From NCBI GenBank assembly GCA_036925085.1, contig JAUPFP010000017.1, positions 4,120,460 through 4,184,459 of the forward strand: a stretch of 64,000 nucleotides of DNA. The letters are read 5' to 3'. Both the position numbers and the translations under genes were made by a program. Within the stretch, counting starts at the first letter, position 1. Every line of letters starts with the position of its first letter. The notes beneath the pieces were generated by a model. The model was not told the DNA's origin. It saw only the letters and a program-made list of their open reading frames with translations, and did not search any database. Origin of the DNA: Brachycybe producta (taxonomy: Eukaryota; Arthropoda; Diplopoda; Playtdesmida; Andrognathidae). This document shows positions 10,637 to 23,100 of this stretch, one piece after another.

Positions 10637-12499
10637 TCATTCGATGAATTGTTCAAATGTCTTGCCAAAGACAATGATGTCGTCAAGGTAAACGAGGCAA
10701 GTTTTCCATTTATTTCCAGCAAGTAGGATGTCCAGGGCTCTCTGCATAGTTGCTGGTGTGTTGCATAACCCAAAAGGCATCCTGTTGAACTCAAATAGTC
10801 CTCCAGGTGTAATAAATGCGGTCTTTTCCTTGTCCTCATCAGCCATGTTGAACTGCCAATAACCAGACTTCATATCAAGGGTGGCATAGTATCGAGCTCT
10901 ATGAAGTGAATCCAAGGCATCATCGATCCTTGGCAAAGGATAGTTGTCCACTTTTGTTTGGGTGGTTAACCGTCGATAATCCACACAAAATCGATATTGC
11001 CCATCTTTCTTTTTGACTAGGACCACGGGAGAAGAGTAAGGTGACTTTGAAGGTCTGATGACACCAGCATCGAGCATTTCTTGCACATTTGTCTTTATTA
11101 TGGCACGTTGTTCTGGACTGTGCCTCCTTAAAGGCTCCCGGACCGGTGGCAAGCCATTGGTATCGATCCGGTGTTGAGTCAAGTTTGTACTTCCCAACTC
11201 GTCCTGAGTAAACGCAAATGATGTGCGGTGTCGTCGTAGTAAGTCTTTTAAAATGTCTCTTTGCTCCTTCTTTAGAGTTGGTCCCAGTTGCATGGCTTCT
11301 TCGAACTCCTGATCTGACATTTCCACTTTTCCGATAACGGAAATTTCTGAGGGAGCAACATCTTCCTTGAACTCGACATCTTGTTCTATGCAGTATTCGG
11401 TCTGCATATGAGCAACGATCTCTCCGGTAGCAATTCCGACAGCATTGAGAGTGGTGTTCATGACTTCCATCTTGAAAGTCATTTCATCTTGCCCTTGCAT
11501 AATACCAGGAGCAACAAATACTCCTTTCCAAGAACGCAGCTTCTCATCAGGAACCACTGCGAAGATGTCTGTCTCTCTCAGTATTTGGTTAGCCTTTACT
11601 TCGATCGATCTTATCTGTCCGGGGTTTAAGGTGACATGGTCTGTGGATCTCAGCACTTGAGCCTCATCTACAACATGAATGACATTGATTTCACTCTCCG
11701 TCTCCCTGATTTCGTCTGACTCTTTGCTTCTTCCAGGTGGTATGACCCCTTCCTCGGATGCACTTTGCACATAACTCTGTATGCACTGCTGGTAGACTGC
11801 TCGATCGAACATGTTTTCTGCAAAGAAAACTTTGTTGGATTCCATCTCGATTACCAATCGAAAAGCTTTTCCAAGATCTCTTCCCAGTATGGCCTCTTTC
11901 TTTCCTTTTATCACTAGAAAACAAGCTCTTATGGACTTCTCTCCAAGCTCTACAGTGGCGCATATCTGTCCAAGAATTCCGATTGTCGCTCCTCCGATCA
12001 CTCCAACGGTTGGTGGTGCTACGATCGGCTCCACTTGAAGACCCAGCTCTTCCAGCTTTGCTTCTGAAAGCACACTTGCGAAAGCTCCAGAGTCGACGAG
12101 TAAATGAAGAGGCTTTTGATTGATGATGACTGTGACTCAAGGCAACTCGTCTTTGCCATCATATTCTCCGATTTCTTTGGGCTGGCACTGCTCTTTGATG
12201 TGCTCCCAGATGCTCTTCATTACTTTTCTGCAGCAGGTCCTACCCTTGGTTGGATCTCGCTCCTGCTTTTTGGCAGCACAACACTCCCCGGAGTGAGCAA
12301 TCTGTTCTAGATCGGCTTCACGACATCCGCTCTCACTACAGTGCCTCCTGTATTGCTGTAGCATCTCGTACCAAGTCAGAAGATCTTCGGTCCACTTTTC
12401 GATGGCCTGTATCGTTGTTTCGGTTCCGTTTCCATTTTCGTTACCGTTTTGAGTTTCCGTAGGGGTTCGTTGACTCTCAGGTGAAGGATCCCCCCTCAT
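10637..12499 (-). pseudogene. element A protease and reverse transcriptase
   Basis: One frame from 12499 to 10637, interrupted by a TGA at 12137-12139. The first 120 codons hold a cysteine-rich segment before the protease. Just after the TGA lies the aspartic protease motif LLVDSGAFASVL, with its partner ILGRD about 70 residues later. A protease-RT linker follows (VTLNPGQIRSIEV). The RT begins with LPPVREPLRRHSPEQ and carries RFCVDYRRL, TLDMKSGYWQ, FGLCNTPATMQR and the catalytic YLDDIIVFG. The segment ends at a TGA at 10637-10639, where element D has an arginine codon. Confidence 0.93.
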
Positions 12500-12511
12500 T
12501 CTTCACCCCTC

Positions 12512-14735
12512 CTAGTTTAACCCATCAACTAGGACAGTCAATGGAATGTAGCTGACTTTATCCTCCAGATAGACGACAGCCAATTCTGTTCCGTTTGATC
12601 CAATTACTACATCCGTCAGGTAGAGTTCCTCCAGTTCACGCTCCTCATCTGTGAGTTCGTTGAGGGTATTTCGTGTCGGACAGTTCCTGGAGAAGTGTCC
12701 CATTCCTTGACATTTGTAGCACTTTGCCTTGGTCTCGTCCACTTTTTTCTTTACAGCCGATGAGCTTCGGGCAGCTCCAGTCGCCGCCGATCCACTCTTT
12801 GTGCTCCTCGGATTTGTCAAGGTTCGGTTCAGATTTCTGGACGAACCATTCGTATTGTTTGAGCTTGGTGCATACGCTGAACCTGAAGAATTCGCAGCAT
12901 TGTTGTTTCCCTGCGCTGTAGATCTGGAGTTTGACGTCCTGCTGGAAGTTCTACCAGTAGATCTTTCAGCTCGATCTTCCTCTCCATCCTCTCCTCAATT
13001 CAGCTTCCATCTCCCAGCCAAGAACAAGGTGCTCTCCATGTTAACGACGTACTCCATGAAGGCTTTCAAGTTGGTGCTAGGAGCGGCTAGCACTGCATCG
13101 CTCATAGTAAGGTGTAATGCTTCGCGAATCTGTCCTATTCGCAAACCATCAGTCATAACCGGGTAAAGTCTTTAGGATAACCGTAGGAATTTCCTGATGA
13201 AAGATGGAGTGGGCTCTCCCTCTTTTTGCTTCATATCTGTCAATTCCTTTTTCAGGATCAGATCCTCGTCAGGTCGTCCGAAGGCTTCCAACATCTTTTC
13301 TTTTAATCCGTACCAGTCCAAACTTGGATTACGAGCTCTAGTCTGTGACAACCAGTGGCAAGCGTCCTTCTTTACACATGTTGTAATGTAGAAGTAGCAA
13401 TGTCTGGGTGACCATTCATGTAGAGCGGCGATCGTTTCAAACTCCTCTAGAAATTCATTAACCTGACCATTCCCTGTAAAAGGTTTCAGTTGGTCAAGGG
13501 GATGACGGTGACCATATCGCCGGTTCAGTTTTTCTACAGTGAGTTCACGGACTACAGGCTGTGGGCACTCATTCCTTGAATCCTCCTGTGACGATTCTAC
13601 CTCCTCACTTCGATGGCTAGAAGGAAGCCTGTGGTAGACTGCTTCCTCTACTGTCCCTCTGGCCCCGGCCCGTGGCTCGGGTTCACTTCGGATTAGAAGA
13701 GGAATTGATCATAGTATCCAACCGGATAGGACTGTTCAGTATGAGCTGACTGTACAGCTCGCAAAGTCAAAGTAGGCTGGGTAGACACCTCAGTCCGACC
13801 TGACTGTCCTTGTGGTACCGGCCGTAATGGTTGAAACACTCGAGTTGATGTTTCCGGCTGAGCTGGTTGAATTGGTCGAAAATGTTGTTCAGTTCGAGCA
13901 GAAGAAAACATTTGCACAGGTGAGACAGGTTGAGTAACCTGTATAGGTTGATAAGGCTGAACAGGCTGTTCATAAAAAACAGGCTGTACAGGCTGAGGTG
14001 GCTGTTGATACCCCCCAAATGTTCCAAACCCCTGTGGTCTGCTCTGTGGATAGGTACAAGGCTGGTAATACTGGGGCTCCATTGGTGGGAAAAGCCCTTG
14101 TGGCTCTCCAGAGTAAGGTCCCATATTAACTGCGGCCCGCTGTTGGGTACCACTAATGTCTGAGTAAGCATTGCCATATGTCGGCATCATTGTTTGTGGA
14201 TAATAGTGTGGTCCCATAGAGTAGTATTGGGGAAAATTCAAATTTTCCCGCCTATCCATTGCCGTAGTGTTGTGAGGAAAAGGATTTGAATTCCCTCTCA
14301 AATTTGTTGACACGGGGTTGGTGAGAAAATGTGCTGACGTCATGGGATAAAAATATCCTGATTGGCTTGAAGAAATTCCAGCTGTTGGAATTTGTTGAGC
14401 CATCATTGGTCGAGTATAAACTGATGACGTAGTAGCTCCTCCCATCTCGATGCTAATTGGTCCAGGGGTTATGTGTGTTGAAACCCCCATTGGTTGTTAA
14501 GATTTCTCTCACTTACTTGAGAAGATGATGTCATCATGGAGTGTCTACCAAAGAAAGTAGCAGCTCCATTTTGTTCACTGGAGTATAATGGACTGAGTTG
14601 TGGAGCGCTCCGCTCAAACGGAGCAGCATCCAATATGGCGTCCGGTGAAGACATGGATCTTCTGTTCATTTCTTCTCCACGTGCTGTTAGAGGAGAGTCG
14701 ATCGATGGAAAATCAGGGAAATTTCCCCTTTCCAT
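12512..14735 (-). pseudogene. element A gag with CCHC zinc knuckle
   Basis: The N-terminal part is split between frames at 14735-14469 and 14490-13693; the second is very rich in Pro, Gln, Tyr and Met. The capsid-like core is readable without an ATG at about 13540-13172 (RYGHRHPLDQLKPF, NEFLEEFETI, LHEWSPRH) and matches the core of element D. A TAA at 13172-13174 interrupts it. The last part, 12820-12512, holds one CCHC knuckle (CYKCQGMGHFSRNC) and ends with TVLVDGLN, which resembles the end of the element D gag. The breaks mean the copy cannot make full-length Gag. Confidence 0.85.
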
Positions 14736-15177
14736 CGTTCGATTTTAAAATTCAAATTTCCTCTATAGGAAATCAATGGATTTCTTCTCGTACGGGGGTT
14801 CTGGAGAACCCTACCGCCGATAGAATCTTCGAATTGACCGTTGGACTAGTCAATTTCCACCGGACTTGAAGACGGATTCATCATCCGGTGAGTTGTTGTT
14901 TTTTCTTTATTATTTTTCGATTTCCCCGGATATTTTGGGAAACCTGAAGTGTCTTTTAGTGTCTTTAGAATACTTTTACATCACAAAAAGTTATTTTCAA
15001 GCACTAACACAAGCACTTTCACTGTTTTTTCGGTCGAATTTCGACCACACATACACAAAAATACACTTTAGTTCGTTAAAACTCCCTCCCGACCCACGAA
15101 AAACTTCTTGAAACCGTCTTTTTCAAGTTATTTCGGGACGAACGAGTGGGTTGCAGGTACCCCGCACCTCCACCAAA
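14736..15177 (-). promoter_or_regulatory. element A leader with primer-binding site
   Basis: Leader between the 5' LTR and gag. Directly inside the LTR, on the minus strand from 15177 down, the sequence reads TTTGGTGGAGGTGCGGGG. TGGTGGAGG just after an LTR is the expected primer-binding site, complementary to a tRNA 3' end in CCTCCACCA. The tRNA identity was not determined. The rest of the leader shows no coding potential. Confidence 0.7.
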
Positions 15178-15706
15178 TGTAACACGCCGAGATTCTGTTT
15201 CCGGGCGGTCCTACTTCGTGGGGAACCTGAACCTACGCTCACTCGATTTTATGTCCCTAAATAAAGTTTAGACGGAGCCGGAGAGAATGTAGAAACGAAC
15301 TTTTAATAAAATATATATATACAAGACATAACATATTATGAAGACACTTTATAAAAGAACCTCAAAAGGCTTAGACTGTTCCTTTCCCGGAACACCAAAA
15401 TGACGATGCGTCCAGATTGATGATCAGCTGAGAAAGAACAGCTGATATTTGAATTTGCCTCTCAGTTTGATAGCGATCGTCTACGCCCCTTTCGTGACGT
15501 AGCGATCGCCTGATTGGCCAATTCATCTATCAGCCGTGACGGATCAGCTGTCATCAGCCTGGCCTCATGGAGCCAGCTATCAATTTGAAAGAGAAAGGGA
15601 GGAAAGAAAGGGAGATCGATATGAATATCGATCTCATCATGAAGATAATACGGCTTAATAAAAAGAACCCCTACTAAACTGGACACCCAGAACGTGGCGT
15701 GTCACA
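15178..15706 (-). repeat. 5' LTR of Gypsy element A
   Basis: A 529-base direct repeat of 4487-5013 with the same TGT...ACA inverted ends. It should hold the promoter and polyadenylation signals; an AATAAA-like string lies in its AT-rich middle on the plus strand only. Confidence 0.95.
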
Positions 15707-16235
<529 letters not shown>

Positions 16236-17262
16236 ATAAAAACAATTAACCCTAATGGAACATTTTCCCTAAAACCATTTACACTAATAGAACATTTGCA
16301 CTAAAACCATTTGCCTTAAAATCATTTGCCCTCAAGCAACAATTGCCCTAAAACAATTTACCCTAATAGAACATTTGCCCTAAACCACTTGCCCTAAAAC
16401 TATTTGCCCTCAAGGAACATTTGCCCTAAAACAAATTACTGTATATTTAGACTACTCATTAGGGGAACATCCCTTTAGGGCAAATGTCCTTTTAGGGCAA
16501 TGTCTCTTTAGGGCAAATGACCCTTTAGGGCAAATGTCCTCTTAGGGCAAATGACCCTTTAGGGCAAATGTCCTCTTAGGGCAAATGACCCTTTAGGGCA
16601 AATGACCCTTTAGGGCAAATGACCCTTTACGGCAAATGACCCTTTAGGGCAAATGACCCTTTAGGGCAATGTCCCTTTAGGGCAAATGACCCTTTAGGGC
16701 AATGTCCCTTTAGGGCAATGTCCTCTTAGGGCAAATGTCCCTTTAGGGCAAATGTCCCTTTAGGGCAAATGTCCCTTTAGGGCAAATGTCCCTTTAGGGC
16801 AAATGTCCCTTTAGGGCAAATGTCCCTTTAGGGCAAATGTCCCTTTAGGACAAATGTCCCTTTAGGACAAATGCCCCTTTAGGACAAATGCCCCTTTAGG
16901 GCAATGCCCCTTTAGGGCAATGCCCCTTTAGGGCAATGTCCCTTTAGGGCAAATGCCCCTTTAGGGCAAATGTCCCTTTAGGGCAATGTCTCTTTAGGGC
17001 AAATGTCCCTTTATGGCAAATGTCCCTTTATGGCAAATGTCCCTTTATGGCAAATGTCCCTTTATGGCAAATGTCCCTTTATGGCAAATGTCCCTTTAGG
17101 GAAAATGTTCTTTTAGGTCAAATGTCCCTTTAGGGTAAATGGTTTTAGGGCAAATGTCCCTTTAGGGCAAATGTTCTTCTGAGTCAAATGTCCCTTTAGG
17201 GTAAATGGTTTTAGGGCAAATGTTTCTTTATGGTAAATTGTTTTAGGACAAAAACTTAATCA
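16236..17262. repeat. minisatellite array 1 (unit about 17 bases)
   Basis: About 1 kb of a repeat near CCCTTTAGGGCAAATGT, with variants such as CTCTTAGGGCAAATGAC and TTTATGGCAAATGTC. The first 200 bases (16236-16440) carry the unit in the opposite orientation (GCCCTAAAACCATTT). It then flips around 16441-16455. It contains TTTAGGG but is not a telomeric array, because the unit is longer and variable. Confidence 0.95.
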
Positions 17263-17274
17263 GATTGAAATTTA

Positions 17275-17661
17275 AATGAACCGTTTTTTCTCATGTTCAA
17301 CTTTATGTTGCACTCTCCCGAACCAAGAACCCGAACAATAGCAAGGACAGGAAAGTAAAAACAGTAAAATACAGTCGTGTTTCCAGCCTTTTTATGAGGG
17401 CCAGCGACTTTTAATTATTTTGTTATGTCGTCAGATGTCACATGCCCCGTTCTTTTCAATTTCCAATTGGTTGATATTTGGCCGGACAGTCATAAATGAG
17501 CGGGGCACACGACTGTATCTCCCTGTCTTCACATACCTGTAACAATATTAAGGTGCTTATAAAAAACACAAGCGGTCAAGGCTAATTACTTCATGACAAC
17601 CAGACAGTCACACAAAAATAAACTAGATGCTCCCGTCATTTATGACGGGTTACCCCACTAG
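17275..17661 (+). mobile_element. Helitron-like repeat, 3' end
   Basis: It begins with sequence like the interior of the 15.9-kb part (CTCATGTTCAACTTTATG versus CTCAAGGTCAACTATATG). It ends with the hairpin CCCGTCATTTATGACGGG, then TTACCCCACTAG, then a host T. A subterminal hairpin about ten bases before CTRR is the signature of a Helitron 3' terminus. Confidence 0.75.
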
Positions 17662-17929
17662 TATGTATATAAAAGGCCTTTGTATTGCATCAAACTTCCT
17701 TATAATCCTGCTATCTAACACTTGAACCCCAGCATTCTGCTTGCTATCGCCTCAACGTTGTTATAAATTTATGCGGCATGTGATCTCCCCAGATACTGCA
17801 TTCTGTAATTTTCATCCAGTAGTTCATCATCCAAGTTAACTACTGGTCTTCTTTTCACACTTTAATAGGGGCGGATCAGATCTGTTGGTTTATTGATAGC
17901 AAAGGACAACTTTGCCCTAGCTGCCCATA
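17662..17929. other. no recognisable feature
   Basis: About 270 bases of unique-looking AT-rich DNA after the Helitron end. No gene or repeat match was seen. Confidence 0.4.
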
Positions 17930-18260
17930 TTCCTGCCCCTAACGATAACTAATGTCATCTGCAAATACTAGAACAATAAACTGCTTGAGTCTAGGTTGCT
18001 CATATCTTCAAACCAAGTTACCATTAACAATAACCACAACACAGGGCACAAACAAGAGCCCTGTGGACAACAATTATTTGTACTTCTTGTACAACCATTA
18101 CATATTACAACCCCCCCTTCTAGAAATGAACATATAACTCTCCCAAATTATTGGGGCACCTAATAACTTAGTTGATTATATACCATAGGATACTATTATT
18201 AAAGGCATTTTGGATGTTGAATCTTTGCCACCACATGGTCCTCATCCCTATGTGCTGCCT
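17930..18260 (-). pseudogene. decayed non-LTR reverse-transcriptase fragment
   Basis: The minus strand reads DIQNAFNNS near 18200, like the first RT aspartate motif in families with D-x-x-N-A-F-N-S. It reads VFADDIS near 17950, the catalytic FADD box. Stops and frameshifts lie between. The order and spacing fit an RT palm, but the family is uncertain. Confidence 0.5.
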
Positions 18261-18595
18261 TAACTAAAGCCATATAATGCTGAATAGCCTGAATCGTCCC
18301 TCATTGTCAAAGGAAACCATATTGGCTCTTTCTTTTTTGCTTCGCTATCTACAGATGGCAGGGTGCATGACAGTCATTGACAATCATGAATTCCTAGTTA
18401 AAGATATAATGTTGGAATTTACCCACAGCAAACATTATCACCAAGCACTAATGCTTGGTGACAGAATACCGTGTTTTCAATCTTTTCATAAGTAGGCTTG
18501 CACACGCCAGAACTTGATAAACCATGAATTGTACATGAAAATAAAAAATGACATGGAAAATCGTGCACGGGTGGTTTGGTTAAAAATGCCGTTAA
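18261..18595. other. no recognisable feature
   Basis: About 335 bases without a recognisable coding frame or repeat. One short inverted repeat (CAAGCACTAATGCTTG) lies near 18450. Confidence 0.4.
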
Positions 18596-19075
18596 TCAAT
18601 CAAACACCAAACCACATTTCTCTGACAACTCAATGGACACATTCTTCATGGTAAGCTCGTGCAAAGGTCTTGCTATGTTAGTGAAGTTCTTGATCAGCCT
18701 ACAGTAGTAATGAACCAGCCTGAGAAAACTATGGATGCCTGTTATAATTGTAATCACCTCAAACTCTTGGACTGCTCTTACAAGATCCGGGTTCAGAGCA
18801 ACTCCCAAGGCACTCACTACATGGCAGAGATATTCCACTTTATCATAGCCAAAAAAAAACACTTTGTTGGCTGAAGTTTTAGCTCTATCCCTCATAACAA
18901 ACCAAGAACAGTGGAAAGATTGTTGAGAAACTGCTCGAAAGTGCTCCCAAAAATGGTATCATCCAGGTACACTAAGCCAGTCTCCCACTTGTGTCCTGCT
19001 AACAAGAGGTCAAGCGCTCTCTTCATGGTTGTCAGAGCAATGTAGAGTCCGAAAAGCATTTTTTTTTGGAGATCA
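18596..19075 (-). pseudogene. Ty3/Gypsy reverse-transcriptase fragment
   Basis: On the minus strand from about 19066 the sequence reads LLLAGHKWETGLVYLDDTIF, the palm with the catalytic YLDD. From 18895 it reads the RT thumb (NKVFFFGYDKVEYL, SFLRLVHYYCRLI) and PLHELTMK at the RNase H boundary. A frameshift lies between. The wording is closer to the Gypsy C relic at 44.3-45.2 kb than to element A. Confidence 0.85.
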
Positions 19076-19387
19076 ATTGCACAAGTCTTAATTACGAGCT
19101 GCCAAACTAATTATGAACTGTCAAATTCAGTGGCATATAAATGTTTTTGGCGCCCGGGGGAAAAAATCGTAAGTGCATTTTTTTCTGGTTGCCTTACCTT
19201 AACATTGCACACCAAAACCTAATGCCGGGCTGCAGGGCCCAAGCTATGTCCCTGCTCAAATTTGTAATTACGAATTAAACAAAATCCAAACTGTCGTCTG
19301 CTTTTCATTTGAAGTTCGTGGCACTCACCAATGCAATTAAAAGGAGTCTATGGGTTTGGTCTCTTTTCGGCTTGAACTTTGCAGTCC
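19076..19387. other. no clear feature
   Basis: About 310 bases. A CAGTGGCATA string near 19120 followed by a G-rich run recalls hAT-type ends seen elsewhere in the window, but no partner end was found. Confidence 0.35.
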
Positions 19388-19800
19388 GTGGCCCTGTTTC
19401 TCAAAAATACAAGTCTTGTAATACAAGTGAAGTCTACGGAGTCCTGATCAGGACAAGCAACAAAAATTCACAATGTTGGGTGAATTAGCGACGACGTATA
19501 TTTACAGAGCTCTGAAGAATTCACTTGTATTTTTAGGAAACAGGATCTAGGCTGCACTTGTAAAGTTTTGCTGAAGGTCTTGTGAGACTTGTGAAAATTG
19601 TCCTGTATTTTGCAAGTCACAAATTGTAAAACATATTTTAAGAAACAGGGCTCTGTTCCTCAAAAATACAAGTATTGTCGTACAATTGAATTCTACGGAG
19701 CCCTGTAAAGAACATGCCTGGCAAATTCACAACTTACTGATCAGGGCTCCGTAGAATTCACTTGCATTACAAGACTTGTAATTTTGAGAAACAGGCCCCA
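19388..19800. mobile_element. two adjacent foldback MITEs
   Basis: The left unit, about 19388-19557, begins GGCCCTGTTTCTCAAAAATA and ends in a decayed inverted copy (CACTTGTATTTTTAGGAAAC). The right unit, about 19650-19800, begins CTCTGTTCCTCAAAAATACA and ends ATTTTGAGAAACAGGCCCC. The outermost ends are also inverted repeats of each other. No transposase is present. The pair ends 25 bases from the last DOCK exon seen. Confidence 0.75.
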
Positions 19801-19824
19801 GATATAAATTAAATTTTAAATCAC

Positions 19825-20172
19825 CTGTTCCAGAATTAGCTCGTTAAGACGATGAACCTTATCAACATATTCCGGATGTGTCGTTGCAAAGTCCTTGGTA
19901 AAAAACGCATTTTGGTATTTACTGATACCACCCATTACAGCTGCATCAATCACACCCTGTAGCAACATGCTTAGAGGATTTATGTTGTGTTTTGTGTCAT
20001 GGTTATACAAAGTGAAGAGTTGCTTTAACTCTTTGTTCTTATTGTTGACAGATTCGCAAGCATATTCGATTGGACTTAATTCAACAGTTCTTTGATCGAC
20101 AACTTCGAACCATCGAAGTATTCCAGGTAAAGTATTTGATATAACTAAAGTTGTTCTCTCTATCCAAAGACT
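19825..20172 (-). CDS. DOCK3/4-like exon p (DHR-2 lobes B/C)
   Basis: It encodes [50 protein letters not shown] and RLNELILEQ. In DOCK structures the lobe C loop near the AVMGG-type segment approaches the nucleotide; that this includes the nucleotide-sensor residue is inference. The exon ends CAG|GTGATT. The following family segment (HEKFV, RPLHKKL) was not found below 19.8 kb. Confidence 0.96.
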
Positions 20173-23100
20173 CTGTAAAATAAGGAAAATAAAAGTCAGT
20201 AAAGTATTTTTTTTTTCCTGGCAGGAAAAACCAACCTTGAATTCATTTTCTTTGTCAACAACACCTTTGTGGATAGGTCTGTCAAACTGAAAGGCTCGCA
20301 CATCATTAACCAAATAAAAGCGCAACACTTTATCTGGAACTTCCTTGTTACTAAATTCTCTGTGATGTCCAGGTATTGGCTTTACATTACATATCTGTAT
20401 ATCTGTTGATGGTTAAGGTGATTCAAGACATATTTCAAACGATGAACATTTTTCTTAAAATGAATAAATAGGCAAAATTGTAGCAAAATAACTTTCATGA
20501 CAGTAACTTCCCAACAAACTCTCTGACAATTTGTTAAGTTTCTCATTTTTTCTTTTGTTATCAAAGATAGATAAATGGCTCTTTCAAATATACCTGCCTG
20601 AAATGTGGCTTCCAAAGGCAGTGTAGCTGACCACCTCTGTTATATATGAACATTTAGCGAAAAATAAAATTAATTTGTTTAGATTGCTATAACTTTTCTT
20701 AAATAACGTTTTGAAAATAATTATTACAGCTATCAACTCAATGTTTTAATACAATTCAAGATGCTGATATTCAATTTACTTTTAAATGAAACTAATATTT
20801 GTCCTGAGTTTGAATATTCTCATCAAAGTTTACAGAAATTTCATTTGAAATGGCGATAAAAATTAACTTTGAAGTTTATCATGAAAATCGTATTAGGATA
20901 TTCCAATAATATTCCAGTTACTAACAAAGTACACTTTTTTCATAAAGAGTCCATTACCTCCAGAAATTTATTTTCAAAATATTTTCAAGACTTACCCAAC
21001 AATTGCCAAAACGATTTTTAAAAGTTAAAATAAGTCAATAATATAATTTAAACAATTAAAAATCAATTAACGTGTTAGAAATGGACGTTATCAGATAGAT
21101 AAGCCACCAAACAACAGACATTGTCCTGGCCGGAGGCTCTGCTCCGGTCACTGCCTGTTTCCAGATTTTTGGCCTAGTGGCCTGGGAGGCCATGATCTTT
21201 TGTTATAAATGCTTTCATTTTAGCTGGCCAAAGTCTGACCAGACGTCCTGTAAATATTGTTTTGAGTAAGTCATGTTAAATAAATTTATATATTTTAATC
21301 TACATCTGGGTCTCGTCTCGTTACTGGGAATTTTGCTGCTGTGGGTTAACTAGGGTCATTATTTGCACCGCAGTCAACTGCACAGTCAAACACTGGGGAC
21401 AGTCCGCTGTCACAGCTTTCGCCATTAATTTTGGGGGAGCAGACGAATTCCTGATGGCGGTCTGCTAGGCTGCTTGTAGTAGGCAGCCAGGCAGACACCA
21501 TGCTTGGTCCAGCAGACCTCTCACCATAAGTTTCTATGGGTGAGAGGTCGGGTGTTGCAGCTGTCCAAACCCAGGAGGAGTAAACTGGGGTATACAGTAT
21601 ATTGGCCAGGTTGGACATTATATGGGCAGACTGAAAGGTCCAAGTGAAGAGTTCAACGACCTGCCAGATGCCAGGCTGGCCTCCAGCCACGTGCTTTGTT
21701 ATTTGATTTGTGTTTTGTTTTGTAACGGGTTGCCTGCTGGCAGAGTTAGCCAGTAGTTTTTTTGTAAATACTTGAATTACATTATGTAAGTGTAATTAAA
21801 TGTTTTTTTTATTTTTCTAAAGTATGTCTATGTGTGTTATGTTATTTCTTGGGGTTGCTTTGCAAGTTGCACCTGCGAGCGTATGGGTTCTACCACTGTT
21901 AGCACGTTTTGCAGGCCAAACAACCACGTTTATCCGGCAAACTACCCAACTTGTCCGCCAAACACGTGCTCGTTTTTCAGTTCTATTTCTTTTGGTTTTT
22001 GTGTAACGCTGGCCAAGGTGGCCCTTCAACTTGCATCGAACTACGGTATCCTCTTCATGTGCTGCTGTGTTTCTCGTTATAATGCCGGTTTTTCACCATG
22101 GGTTTTGCCAATGGTGACTCTGCACTTGTTCTGACTCTCTTCTATGTTTACTGAGGGCAGTACAAGCACGGTCCCAGCCCCTAAAGCGGAGTCTGTATGC
22201 CGCATTTTGAGCGGTCGATTTAACCATTACAATTGGTGGAGGTGCGAGCTACTTCTACCTAGGCCTCGTTCATGGTTGTGAACGGTGCGTCTGACCGTTG
22301 GTATGGTCAGACAATGATACAGCCATTAGCAAGCTGCAGGGCATGGACTATACTGTAGGATCATGGTAGAAAATGAAAAACGTGATAAGCAGTGCCAAGC
22401 CATGTTCCATGGTGTAGGCCGACTGATGCAAGAGGTCGACAGTGGAATACTGGCAGTTCTTATCGGTGACAGAGGTGGAAGAAGGCTACCACATTTCTGA
22501 CTGTGAGTGGTGGTTGGAAATAAAAGCAGACCATGTTTTAGTCGACTCTGGTCATACTGCTGAAGAGGACACTGTTGATGTGGACGATGCCACGCGAGCA
22601 GAAAAATGGGAGCAACCTCTCCTGGGAACAGATCATGTCATGGTACGAAGGCACCAGGTTGGTGTAGTTCCCAGTGGTGTACCAGGAGGAGGACTGCTAA
22701 ACCCTCTGGAAAGCGGTACTTAGCCGAAAACCGGCACTCAGGCCTCTACACTTGGCCGTTTGAGTACATGTGTTAGGGTGCTCCTCAAGGAGCCTGTAAA
22801 GTACTCAGAGAGAGAGGCTGCTGGAAGAGGCTGTTTTGAAGGAATTAGCCTGGGAGATGAATGTCATGCCAATTATCCAATTGGGCATTGAATAATTGGC
22901 CTGCCATAGATTGTGTCATGCCAAATAGCCAAGCTGATGAGAACACTCATGAATGGTACACCCAAGCCTCTGACCAGGTCTTTGAAGCTTCTAGTGTGAG
23001 GTGGATACCCAGACCCATAAACATCTGGTAGTACCATCCAAGGCAGGCTAGAAAATGGATGAGGCTCAGAAAAGGAATGATGGGAGATGACAGTCTCCCA

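Larger units (their letters stand above)
4487..15706 (-). mobile_element. near-complete Ty3/Gypsy LTR retrotransposon (element A)
   Basis: An 11.2-kb element bounded by two direct LTRs at 4487-5013 and 15178-15706, inserted in an AT-rich microsatellite and flanked by the 4-base duplication CATA. On the minus strand it runs 5' LTR, primer-binding site, gag, protease, RT, RNase H, integrase, about 2.9 kb of accessory coding sequence, polypurine tract, 3' LTR. The LTRs differ at about eight positions plus a 2-base indel by eye, so insertion was fairly recent. Stops and frameshifts make this copy non-autonomous. Pol order with integrase after RNase H places it in Ty3/Gypsy, and 11 kb is long for the group because of the accessory region. 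Confidence 0.95.

Noticed and set aside
11381..12123. Plus-strand ORFs over the Gypsy A protease/RT
   Set aside because: They are antisense shadows of a well-supported minus-strand Pol.
16236..17262. Telomere-like repeat, because units contain TTTAGGG
   Set aside because: The unit is about 17 bases, variable, and flips direction; it is an interstitial minisatellite rather than a telomeric array.
20583..20621. Extra DOCK exon between exons n and o
   Set aside because: Exons n and o join in phase and match the family without it, and its translation has no similarity.
22442..22723. 93-codon plus-strand ORF as a host gene
   Set aside because: It lies inside the decayed gag of element B and has no recognisable domain.
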